Positions 1 to 6,047 of a DNA stretch of 16,946 bases are shown in pieces (position 1 is the stretch's first letter; the number at the start of each line of letters is the position of its first letter). A program made the translations under genes and the position numbers. The notes below the pieces were generated by a model that saw only the letters and a list, made by a program, of their open reading frames with translations, was not told where the DNA came from and did no database searches. Source of the DNA: Cyanobacteria bacterium RUI128 (GTDB lineage: Bacteria > Cyanobacteriota > Vampirovibrionia > Gastranaerophilales > Gastranaerophilaceae); contig JAILHQ010000112.1 of the NCBI GenBank assembly GCA_024695725.1, positions 1 to 16,946 of the forward strand. The letters run 5' to 3'.

Positions 1-1
1 A

Positions 2-16
2 TTGAAAGGCTTTCAA
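2..16. repeat. Short perfect palindrome just before the first gene
   Basis: TTGAAAG-G-CTTTCAA is a perfect 7+1+7 palindrome ending 2 bases before the ATG at 19. It contains the only Shine-Dalgarno-like bases (GAAAGG, 4-9) for that gene. It could be an operator or a weak hairpin (5 bp with a 5-base loop) over the ribosome site. It lies at the window edge, so its upstream context is unseen. Confidence 0.3.
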
Positions 17-18
17 GA

Positions 19-918
19 ATGAACATTGTATCAACCCCAGCATACAGTAAAATACCACCGTCTAAACAGGTGAATTTCACAAGTATTTACTACCAATGGA
101 ATGAATACAGAGATTCAAGCGGCGTAAAACGTGAAACCCAAAACTCTACCTGCAAAAGAAAAGATCTGAACTATCAGAAACTTGCCAAGATTGTTAAAAC
201 CAGATTCAGAGATTTTGACAGGATTAATATTATGCCCATGAACGTATCTGACGGGACCGAAGCATATTTTATCTCTCAACCCATGATAGAAGAGTTTGGG
301 TTTGAAGAGTTTGAAAAAAGAATTGCACCAATTGAAGCAACTGATGTGTGTGGTGAAGTTATCGAAAAATTTCCGCAAAGGGGGTTGGTATATCTTTTTA
401 AAGGGGAACCCGAAGAGTTGAGCGTGTACAGAAAACCAATGTTCAGGGTTGTTTATCCGATAAAATACCCGAAAGATATTAAGTATGACGATTCACCCGA
501 ATCACTCTTTAAACTTAACCCAGAATACAGAAAATTTTTCAGGTTCGGAACACAGGATTTTCAGGAAAGACTGGCAAATATGCACGATGAAGGAAACTCC
601 ATCGTCGTTATAAGAAACTGCCTGAGGCAAAGTTTTGGCGACTTTAAATCGGCAACAATAGCCTACAAACTCGCAGAAAAACTCAAGGGGGCAAGTCTGT
701 TTATTACCGGCAGCTATGACAGAGGAATGCCGTTGTTTGAATCAGCACTCGATGATAACTTTGTAGAAATTGAACACAACGTCTGGGGCAGACGTGATTA
801 TAAACCGCAACCGAAAAAAACGGCAGAAATTATTCCGACAAACAAAAGCACTGCTGAACATCTTAAATCACGCTATTCAATCATCGAATATCTGAAGAGT
901 TTAAAATTAAGAAAATAA
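19..918 (+). CDS. Divergent CheR-like SAM-dependent methyltransferase candidate
   Basis: 299 residues. The first 40 look unstructured and carry the Phe motif QVNFTS (F20) shared with other proteins of this window. The core follows the order of CheR-type protein-glutamate methyltransferases in degraded form: NVSDGTEAYFIS (75-86) sits where CheR has its S-x-G-E-E-x-Y SAM loop, IEATDV (105-110) where it has the acidic SAM-ribose strand, FGTQDF (176-181) before SIVVIRNCL (194-202) where it has the D-x-I-x-C-R-N-V strand, and ASLFITGSYD (225-234) where it has the G-x-L-x-L-G-x-S-E strand. FVEIEHNVW (248-256) would be the last strand. Matching is by pattern only; SAM binding and a receptor substrate are not established. 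No other chemotaxis gene is visible. The start is the first ATG, with weak GAAAGG 9 bases upstream. The gene is convergent with the next, whose stop lies 8 bases away. Confidence 0.5.
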   Translation: MNIVSTPAYSKIPPSKQVNFTSIYYQWNEYRDSSGVKRETQNSTCKRKDLNYQKLAKIVKTRFRDFDRINIMPMNVSDGTEAYFISQPMIEEFGFEEFEKRIAPIEATDVCGEVIEKFPQRGLVYLFKGEPEELSVYRKPMFRVVYPIKYPKDIKYDDSPESLFKLNPEYRKFFRFGTQDFQERLANMHDEGNSIVVIRNCLRQSFGDFKSATIAYKLAEKLKGASLFITGSYDRGMPLFESALDDNFVEIEHNVWGRRDYKPQPKKTAEIIPTNKSTAEHLKSRYSIIEYLKSLKLRK

Positions 919-926
919 ATCAATAA

Positions 927-1502
927 TTACCAGTTTGCCGAGCCGTACTTATCATAAAGTTTAACTCTTTCATCTATCTTCTTAATTAATTTTTCGTATA
1001 AATTCTTTTCTTTCTTAGGGATATTTGTTTTTAATTTAGCCTCGTAATATATTTTTTCTTCTTTAAGCTGGCGAATTTTCTTCATATGAGCTTCTCTTTC
1101 GGTAAATAACCAGCCCTCAAAACCACAGCCCGGAGGTACTATTGCCCACGGCGATGTAGGAAAAGTACGGCACACCTCAAATCGTTCCTCGTACTTTGGA
1201 CACAAATTACTGTCAGGCTTAATGTGCTTACAATGATAAAACGTTCTGTTTTCCCAGTCAGGGATATTTTTAACAGTCGCCTCATCAGCCTTTAATGCCT
1301 CTTCAAGACTCGAATACGGTTCAAACGTATCTAAGAACTCAGATGCACTCTTGTCCCCCTCCTGCGCTTTTTGCACAAGCTCTTCATGCGAAATTGATGC
1401 TGTTGCCATTCGGCAACACTTTGCACACATCAGACAAAGCCTTTGAGGTCGTCTTTCCAAAAAACTTTTGTTCGTATAATCCATTTCTTTATTATATATC
1501 AT
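927..1502 (-). CDS. YkgJ-type CxxCxxCC metal-cluster protein
   Basis: 191 residues with the signature of the YkgJ/UPF0153 family (putative zinc or iron chelating domain). There is an N-terminal C23-x-x-C26-x-x-C29-C30 cluster, then a central FYHCKHI, LCPKYEERFEVCRTFP block that matches the family's C...C-x-x-Y-x-x-R-x-x-x-C-R-x-F-P pattern. Its cellular role is unknown; family members are thought to bind a metal or Fe-S centre. The C-terminal third is Lys/Glu-rich and probably helical (KKEKNLYEKLIKKIDERVK). The start is uncertain: ATG at 1502 or an internal ATG at 1484 (residue 7), neither with a clear Shine-Dalgarno. It lies 78 bases downstream of the ABC permease on the same strand and could be co-transcribed with it, although a weak hairpin lies between them. 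Confidence 0.85.
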   Translation of the reverse strand: MIYNKEMDYTNKSFLERRPQRLCLMCAKCCRMATASISHEELVQKAQEGDKSASEFLDTFEPYSSLEEALKADEATVKNIPDWENRTFYHCKHIKPDSNLCPKYEERFEVCRTFPTSPWAIVPPGCGFEGWLFTEREAHMKKIRQLKEEKIYYEAKLKTNIPKKEKNLYEKLIKKIDERVKLYDKYGSANW

Positions 1503-1580
1503 TTATTAATTTTTGGCTTTTGTAAATTAAACTTTAGTCAACGACAAAGTTGTTTGCTAAATGGAAAATATCTTTATAGC

Positions 1581-2426
1581 TTACCCCTTGACGGCGCCGT
1601 CGTTTTCGCCTGATATAAAGTATTTCTGCATTGCCAAAAAGAAGATTACAATCGGTATGGTTGCCAGAATTGAACCTGCCGCAATAAATCTCCAGTTAGA
1701 AGAGAACATCCCCTGCAGATTATTTATACCGACCGGCAAAGTGTACATTGCATCTTTTGTCAGAACGATGCTTGGCCATAAAAACTCGCCCCACGAACCG
1801 ATAAACGTAAATATTGCCAACACGGCAAGCGACGGTTTTATCATAGGGACACAAACCTTCATAAACATCTGAAACACGTTACAACCGTCAATAATGGCAG
1901 CCTCTTCCAGTTCTCTCGGAATTTTAAGAAACGCCTGACGCATTAAAAATATACCGAAAGCATTAACCGCAAACGGCAGTATAAGTCCCAAATACCCCAT
2001 AAAATTATTAACACTGTCTATAAGGTTTAGTTTTATTGTAATCAGATAGACAGGTAACATAATAGACTGGAAAGGTATCATGATTGTCGCAAGCACAGAG
2101 AAAAAGACTATCTTTTTGCCCTGAAATTCCATTCTCGCAAGCGGATAAGCCGCAAGAGCCGATAAAACAAGATTTAACAAAACAGTAAAACCTGCGACCA
2201 ACATACTGTTAACAAAATATCCGATAAAATTAACCTGATGCCAAACCCCGGTATAATTTTCCCAGGTAAAATCCTGCGGAATAATCGTCGGAGGGTATGC
2301 AAAGATGTTCTCATTCACACCCTTCAGAGAGGTCGAAATCAGCCACACAAAAGGAAATACCGATAATAAAGAAACTATTATCAGCGCCGTATGTATGGAT
2401 AACTTACCGCATATCTTTTTGAACAT
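1581..2426 (-). CDS. Carbohydrate ABC transporter permease, MalG/UgpE type
   Basis: 281 residues, typical length for the second permease of a CUT1 sugar importer. Six membrane segments can be read, beginning with TALIIVSLLSVFPFVWLIS near the N terminus. The cytoplasmic coupling loop that contacts the ATPase is the block around residues 170-200 (LEEAAIIDGC followed by the PMIKPSLAVLAIF helix), a good EAA motif with the conserved Gly. The substrate cannot be inferred. Oddly, no MalF-like partner, binding protein or ATPase is next to it: upstream is a regulatory gap and a plus-strand gene, downstream is a YkgJ-type gene. Either the partners lie elsewhere or this is a leftover. The ATG at 2426 has no clear Shine-Dalgarno, so a slightly different start is possible. 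Confidence 0.92.
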   Translation of the reverse strand: MFKKICGKLSIHTALIIVSLLSVFPFVWLISTSLKGVNENIFAYPPTIIPQDFTWENYTGVWHQVNFIGYFVNSMLVAGFTVLLNLVLSALAAYPLARMEFQGKKIVFFSVLATIMIPFQSIMLPVYLITIKLNLIDSVNNFMGYLGLILPFAVNAFGIFLMRQAFLKIPRELEEAAIIDGCNVFQMFMKVCVPMIKPSLAVLAIFTFIGSWGEFLWPSIVLTKDAMYTLPVGINNLQGMFSSNWRFIAAGSILATIPIVIFFLAMQKYFISGENDGAVKG

Positions 2427-2472
2427 ACAACAATTTTATCATATATAACATACAGGGTAAATAATTATTTAC

Positions 2473-2501
2473 TTTACAAATTATATGTCTTATTGTAAGA
2501 T
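2473..2501 (+). promoter_or_regulatory. Sigma-70-type promoter for the leader region
   Basis: TTTACA (2473-2478; 5 of 6 consensus) and TAAGAT (2496-2501; 4 of 6) are separated by exactly 17 bases. The expected transcription start is about 2508, on the first ATG of the micro-ORF at 2508, so that message would be leaderless or nearly so. Predicted by eye; AT-rich DNA gives chance matches. Confidence 0.45.
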
Positions 2502-2507
2502 ATGTCT

Positions 2508-2546
2508 ATGATTATGAATTTACGACGCAGACAATTTAAGGATTAA
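2508..2546 (+). CDS. Micro-ORF 1, putative Arg-rich leader peptide
   Basis: A 12-codon reading frame, MIMNLRRRQFKD, ending TAA at 2544-2546. Three consecutive Arg codons are all different (CGA CGC AGA). No convincing Shine-Dalgarno precedes it, but the predicted transcription start falls at its ATG. Two facts support it as real. Its first 20 bases recur with two changes at the start of micro-ORF 2 (2707), in frame. Its stop codon overlaps the first strand of an antiterminator that competes with the terminator at 2600-2627. By analogy with amino-acid biosynthesis attenuators and drug-sensing leaders, ribosome position here could decide termination. The RRR run is also the kind of +X+ sequence at which macrolide-bound ribosomes are known to stall, but no resistance gene follows. 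Confidence 0.45.
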   Translation: MIMNLRRRQFKD

Positions 2547-2610
2547 AGGCTTGTTTTTATAAACTAAAGACATCTTAAGTTGTATGTGCAAAATAAAACA
2601 AGACCTTTAA
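2543..2610 (+). promoter_or_regulatory. Putative antiterminator competing with the terminator
   Basis: Strand 1 (TTAAAGGCTTGTTTT, 2543-2557) is complementary to strand 2 (AAAACAAGACCTTTAA, 2595-2610) over its whole length with a single bulge. Strand 2 includes the whole left arm of the terminator (2600-2608), so the 1:2 and 2:3 pairings exclude each other. Between them an imperfect hairpin (AACTAAAGA / TCTTAAGTT, 2562-2581) would cap the 1:2 stem. A ribosome terminating at the micro-ORF 1 stop would cover strand 1 and favour termination; one stalled on the Arg codons would leave it free. The pairing is seen in sequence; the switching is inferred. Confidence 0.5.
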
Positions 2611-2627
2611 CCGAAAAGGTCTTTTTT
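2600..2627 (+). terminator. Rho-independent terminator after micro-ORF 1
   Basis: AAGACCTTT (2600-2608) pairs perfectly with AAAGGTCTT (2615-2623) around a 6-base loop and runs into TTTTTT (2622-2627). No plus-strand gene other than micro-ORF 1 ends upstream of it. It therefore terminates a leader transcript or a short RNA that starts in the same gap. Confidence 0.75.
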
Positions 2628-2706
2628 ATTGGTTAATCGTAAATAAATGTAAAAGATATAGCAAAAATTGGTAGTTATTACACTTAATATAAAAGGAAGG
2701 TTAGAA

Positions 2707-2790
2707 ATGATTAAAAATTTACGACGACGTTATACTAAGCGTTTCAACGCATCATTCAAGAAATTAATGAACCTCAGATGGGGTCTGTAG
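2707..2790 (+). CDS. Micro-ORF 2, 27-residue basic peptide
   Basis: 27 codons starting MIKNLRRRYTKRF and ending NLRWGL, stop TAG at 2788-2790. It has one of the strongest ribosome sites in the window (AAGGAAGG, 2693-2700, 6 bases before the ATG), so translation is likely. The peptide is highly basic (10 Lys/Arg). It begins like micro-ORF 1 (MI-x-NLRRR, codons CGA CGA CGT here) and contains NASFKK, close to the SFKG motif seen in neighbouring proteins. It ends 29 bases before the start of the 453-residue gene. It could be a leader peptide controlling that gene, or a small basic protein in its own right. I do not recognise a family. Confidence 0.6.
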   Translation: MIKNLRRRYTKRFNASFKKLMNLRWGL

Positions 2791-2807
2791 TACACGTTTT
2801 AGTATAA
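2730..2807 (+). promoter_or_regulatory. Long-range stem linking micro-ORF 2 to the next gene's ribosome site
   Basis: TTATACTAAGCGT (2730-2742, just after the Arg codons of micro-ORF 2) can pair with ACGTTTTAGTATAA (2794-2807): 9 unbroken base pairs, a G-U and a bulge, then 3 more. The right arm ends 4 bases before the AAGGA (2812-2816) used by the gene at 2820 and overlaps the earlier AAGG (2806-2809). Translation of micro-ORF 2 would melt this stem. Translational coupling or attenuation is inferred. Confidence 0.4.
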
Positions 2808-2819
2808 GGTTAAGGAAAA

Positions 2820-4181
2820 ATGTCAATAGCAAAAATATTTTCAGTTTTGGGAAATTCCCAATCACTAGTCCCTTTGGCGATTAAAGACAGCGCCAACATT
2901 ACAGGCATGACGGCTGCGTCTGCCGTTACAAGCAAAGAGGAAGCAAGAGACAGGTTTATCGATGAAGTCGGTACGGGAGCAATTTGGTTAGGTACAATAC
3001 CGCTTTATAAAAAGGTTGTAGATAAAACTCTGTTCAAAATCGCAGGATACGATGCGAATTACGATGTAAGAAACCTCAAAAATAATGAAGTTTTCGAACA
3101 GACAAAGAAATATGCCCCAACAGATGAAATAAAATCAAAAATAGAAAAAATAGGGGAAAACAAAAAGGTATTTAAAGGTTTAAATGCCGCTAAATTTGTT
3201 ATTGCAACAGGTGCGGCACTTGCTACATACAACATTTTGACTGATATGAAGCAAAAATATACCCACAACAGAATCAAATCTAAACTTCTTAAACAGGAAG
3301 AAGAGAAGAGTCAGGCCTTAATGGCACACAAGAGTGCCCAGATAAAGAAAAAGGATCTTAACTTTACCAATGTGTCACAGGTAAGGAGCCAAAATAACGT
3401 TCATAAAGGCAACCCGAGTTTTAAAGGCGGGTTTGACGTAATGCTTGATCCTGTTAAAAACATGATGGTTTTTGATGCCGGTATTACAGGCGAAAGGCTC
3501 GGGAAATCAAGGTCACCTCAGGAATTTGCAGGTTATGCAATCAAAGAGGGCGGCTTCTGGATATTTATGTATTATTTAGGACAGAAAATTCAGGACCACT
3601 TTGAAAATGTTGCCGATAAAAAACACAACAAAAATATCGGACTTGATGCAAGGGTGATTGAAAACGAAAACTTCAAGAAGGCTTTTGCAGACAAGAGTAT
3701 CGAACAAAGCTTGAATACATTTAACTCCGAAATGTCAGACAAAGAACTGTATGAATTTTTACACAAAAACCCTGACAATTTGGTGGTTGATGTAGCTAAG
3801 CAGTCCGACATTATTCAGACCTATAAGAAACCTAAAAAATGGTATCAGATATTTACCAGAGCAGAAGACACAGGCAAAATTGACACAAGGAAATATATCA
3901 ATTTAGACGACGTAAGGAACACCCACAAAAACATGTCCAAACTGTATAAACAGTTTAACGAGTCAGGTCAGACAGTTGACGAATTCTTTAACGGTGTAAG
4001 GAAACTCAAGAGGGGCTCTATCCTGAAGAATATGGGTTCAACCATCTTTGCGCTGGGAATTGTCTTACCGGGGATAATGCTTGCAGACAGGCTCCTTAAA
4101 CCTAACAACAAAGAGTTCGCGGTAGAAAAACACATCAAAGAACAAATAAAACAGGAAAAGGCTCAACAACAAGCCGCATAA
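2820..4181 (+). CDS. Lineage-type membrane-associated protein with internal SFKG motif
   Basis: 453 residues; no family recognised. Hydrophobic stretches lie at about 50-65 (VGTGAIWLGTIPLY), 124-140 (AKFVIATGAALATYNIL), 245-260 (GGFWIFMYYLG) and near the C terminus (MGSTIFALGIVLPGIMLADR), separated by long Lys-rich hydrophilic regions. Between the N- and C-terminal halves sits NPSFKGG (198-204), the same motif as in the 338-residue protein at 4931. The C terminus ends in a charged Lys/Gln helix. The start at 2820 has AAGGA 3-4 bases upstream, somewhat close, with an earlier AAGG 10 bases away. It is the first full-length gene after the double micro-ORF leader and may be controlled by it. Its stop and the pnuC stop are one base apart. 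Function unknown; a role in the envelope is a guess. Confidence 0.85.
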   Translation: MSIAKIFSVLGNSQSLVPLAIKDSANITGMTAASAVTSKEEARDRFIDEVGTGAIWLGTIPLYKKVVDKTLFKIAGYDANYDVRNLKNNEVFEQTKKYAPTDEIKSKIEKIGENKKVFKGLNAAKFVIATGAALATYNILTDMKQKYTHNRIKSKLLKQEEEKSQALMAHKSAQIKKKDLNFTNVSQVRSQNNVHKGNPSFKGGFDVMLDPVKNMMVFDAGITGERLGKSRSPQEFAGYAIKEGGFWIFMYYLGQKIQDHFENVADKKHNKNIGLDARVIENENFKKAFADKSIEQSLNTFNSEMSDKELYEFLHKNPDNLVVDVAKQSDIIQTYKKPKKWYQIFTRAEDTGKIDTRKYINLDDVRNTHKNMSKLYKQFNESGQTVDEFFNGVRKLKRGSILKNMGSTIFALGIVLPGIMLADRLLKPNNKEFAVEKHIKEQIKQEKAQQQAA

Positions 4182-4182
4182 T

Positions 4183-4875
4183 TTATTCCGATTTTATTTC
4201 TTTTAGCCATTCTCTGTAAAAATAAACAGAAAGGAATAAGTACACACTCCACATAAATACTGTTGAGTAGGTTCTGCTGCCGTCTTTTATAACACTTATC
4301 CACATTATAAGAGATAAGAGATTTACCCCGCCCCAGACGAGCCACTGTTCAATACAGCGCTTTACAGTCAGATACATTCCGACAAGAGATAGAGCCGTTG
4401 CTATCCCGTCAAAATAAGGGTGAGTATCGTTAAAATGTATAAGTATCAAAACAGATATTGCAGAAATCAGTACGGATATTATCGACAAAAGAATGCGTTC
4501 TTTTGCGGGAAGTTTGGTTTTATATATTTCATTGGTTTCTTTTTTCAGGTTCTTCTTCCACTTAAATATCCCGATTATCTGCATAGGTACGTAATAGCAC
4601 AGGTATAACATCATATTCCCGAACAGACCGTTAACAAAGGCAAGGTACGAATAGAACCCCGAACCTGTCAGCCCGAAAAGATAACAGGATATTTTGCCTT
4701 TTCCTGCAATAATCGTGTACATCAACCCGCAAATAGCAGAAATTGCGGCAATTTTACTGTCGTTTAACACAATTGAATTAAATATAACTACGGCAAATAT
4801 AAAGGCTAAGCCGATAATTTCGGTTTTCTTCCAGCCCTGCAATTCTTTTTTTACGAATTGATAAAACCTGTTCAC
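4183..4875 (-). CDS. pnuC: PnuC-type nicotinamide riboside transporter
   Basis: 230 residues, normal for the PnuC family of facilitators that import nicotinamide riboside (relatives move thiamine or riboflavin) for NAD synthesis. Seven or more hydrophobic segments are visible. Diagnostic parts are the YYVPMQIIGIFKWKK segment (94-108), the FDGIATALSLVGMYL segment (155-169) and Q177-W178-x-x-W181-x-x-x-N185, matching the family's substrate-site W-x-x-W-x-x-x-N signature. The start is GTG at 4875: an in-frame TAG lies two codons upstream, so no earlier start exists, and the Shine-Dalgarno is weak. No NadR kinase or thiamine or NAD riboswitch is seen next to it; only 55 bases separate it from the divergent gene at 4931. 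The precise vitamin substrate is therefore not certain. Confidence 0.9.
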   Translation of the reverse strand: MNRFYQFVKKELQGWKKTEIIGLAFIFAVVIFNSIVLNDSKIAAISAICGLMYTIIAGKGKISCYLFGLTGSGFYSYLAFVNGLFGNMMLYLCYYVPMQIIGIFKWKKNLKKETNEIYKTKLPAKERILLSIISVLISAISVLILIHFNDTHPYFDGIATALSLVGMYLTVKRCIEQWLVWGGVNLLSLIMWISVIKDGSRTYSTVFMWSVYLFLSVYFYREWLKEIKSE

Positions 4876-4930
4876 GATCTACTGCTCACTATTCACTATT
4901 TTACTTATTTATGTTATCTAATAAAAACAT

Positions 4931-5947
4931 ATGAAAGTAAATTTATTGGGGAATTTTTATAGAAGTAAAACCTTAAAAAAGGGTTTGGAGTTTGCGGCGG
5001 ATAAGGGAGCCTTATTTGCGGCAGGAACTTCTCTGGCATTATCAACAGTTGCAAGACCGATTGCAATATATGCAACCCCTAAAACGGATAAAGAGAACAG
5101 AAAAGTTGCCTGTGCAAAATCAATAGCCTCATCAGCAGTAGGGTTTGGGCTCATGCTTGTGGCGTCCCTTCCTATCGCTAACAGTATCAAAAAAATAAGC
5201 AATAACCCTGATAAATATCTTGAGAAAAAGACAATAGGTGTATTAAAGGAGAGCGGAAAAGCTCTGCCTGCATCAAAGGGTTATCAGTTTGCAACGCAGC
5301 TGTTTAAGCTTGGGGTTGGGGCTGCTGCTGCCATACCTAAATCTATTATAACCTGTGCGCTTATACCGCCTATAATCGGGCTGTTATCCTCATCAACGCC
5401 TAAAAAAGACACCATAAGAATTAAGCCTGTGACAAACAATAACACAGACAAAAATAAAGACGGGGCAATAAGTTTCAAAGGGAAACTGCCAAAAGAGCCT
5501 TTAACAAAAGGTATTTCAAAGATTATAAATACGGATGCCGTTCAAAACATTACGAATAAGTACATGGACACAAACTATCCTATGCACATATCGGCACTGA
5601 CAGATACTCTTGCAACGGGGGCATTTATTGCACGGACAAAGAAAAGTTCAAGGATAAAAGAAGAAAGAAAAAATACACTTATGCTCAATGCCGGGATATC
5701 CACAGGGCTGAGCATAGGTGTAAGTTATGTTATAGATAAAGCGCTCAAAAAACCGACAGAAAAATTTATTGATAATTTCAGAAAAGCGAACAAAAATTCG
5801 CCAAAACTCGAAAAATATGTTGAAGGCATCAGAATAGCAAAACCGACTCTGATATTAGGTGCCGTTTATTATTGCGCAATACCTTTTGTTTCCACCTTCC
5901 TTGCCGAAAAGTTTGGGGATAATAAAGATAAGAAAAAAAGAATATAG
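4931..5947 (+). CDS. Lineage-type multi-membrane-segment protein with internal SFKG motif
   Basis: 338 residues, family not recognised. Hydrophobic stretches lie at about 26-48, 60-85, 120-155, 218-235, 250-268 and 303-325, so it is probably an integral membrane protein. The linker between the two halves contains NNNTDKNKDGAISFKG (169-184). Its DKNKDGAI part resembles an EF-hand-like acidic loop by chance or design; SFKG repeats the motif of the protein at 2820. The two proteins share layout (Ala/Gly-rich N half, motif linker, C half with membrane segments, Lys-rich end) and could be distant paralogues, although overall identity looks low by eye. There is no Shine-Dalgarno before the ATG at 4931, so it may be weakly expressed or leaderless. 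It is divergent from pnuC, sharing a 55-base intergenic region. Confidence 0.82.
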   Translation: MKVNLLGNFYRSKTLKKGLEFAADKGALFAAGTSLALSTVARPIAIYATPKTDKENRKVACAKSIASSAVGFGLMLVASLPIANSIKKISNNPDKYLEKKTIGVLKESGKALPASKGYQFATQLFKLGVGAAAAIPKSIITCALIPPIIGLLSSSTPKKDTIRIKPVTNNNTDKNKDGAISFKGKLPKEPLTKGISKIINTDAVQNITNKYMDTNYPMHISALTDTLATGAFIARTKKSSRIKEERKNTLMLNAGISTGLSIGVSYVIDKALKKPTEKFIDNFRKANKNSPKLEKYVEGIRIAKPTLILGAVYYCAIPFVSTFLAEKFGDNKDKKKRI

Positions 5948-6002
5948 ATATCCGCATCGATTTAATATACATTTTCCCATTTACATAAAGTCACATATTC
6001 TT

Positions 6003-6033
6003 GAATACGAAATATATTTAAGATATCGTATTC
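6003..6033. repeat. Inverted repeat upstream of the min operon
   Basis: GAATACGA (6003-6010) and TCGTATTC (6026-6033) are perfect inverted arms, with further partial pairing inwards (AATAT / ATAT). ATTCTTG also occurs as a direct repeat at 5997-6003 and 6030-6036. It sits 15 bases before the first possible minC start and beside a TATAAA (6043-6048). It could be an operator or a 5' hairpin of the min transcript. Confidence 0.4.
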
Positions 6034-6047
6034 TTGTACTAGTATAA

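Noticed and set aside
1533..1561. Imperfect hairpin (TTTAG...CTAAA and CAAC...GTTG) between permease and YkgJ gene
   Set aside because: Contains a large asymmetric internal loop and no proper T run on the minus strand; too weak to call a terminator.
1561..1872. 103-codon plus-strand frame antisense to the ABC permease
   Set aside because: Shadow of a clear permease gene; no ribosome site and no independent signature.
2641..2700. Possible separate promoter for micro-ORF 2 (TTGGTA...TATAAA)
   Set aside because: Spacing is only 14 bases and the start would fall within the ribosome site, so it is not convincing, although a separate promoter here cannot be excluded and would weaken the attenuator model.
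4876..4930. NAD- or thiamine-type riboswitch upstream of pnuC
   Set aside because: Only 55 bases of AT-rich sequence with no conserved aptamer-like stem or motif.
5450..5475. EF-hand-like DKNKDGAI loop in the 338-residue protein
   Set aside because: Only half a loop, with no flanking EF-hand helices; more likely part of a polar linker.
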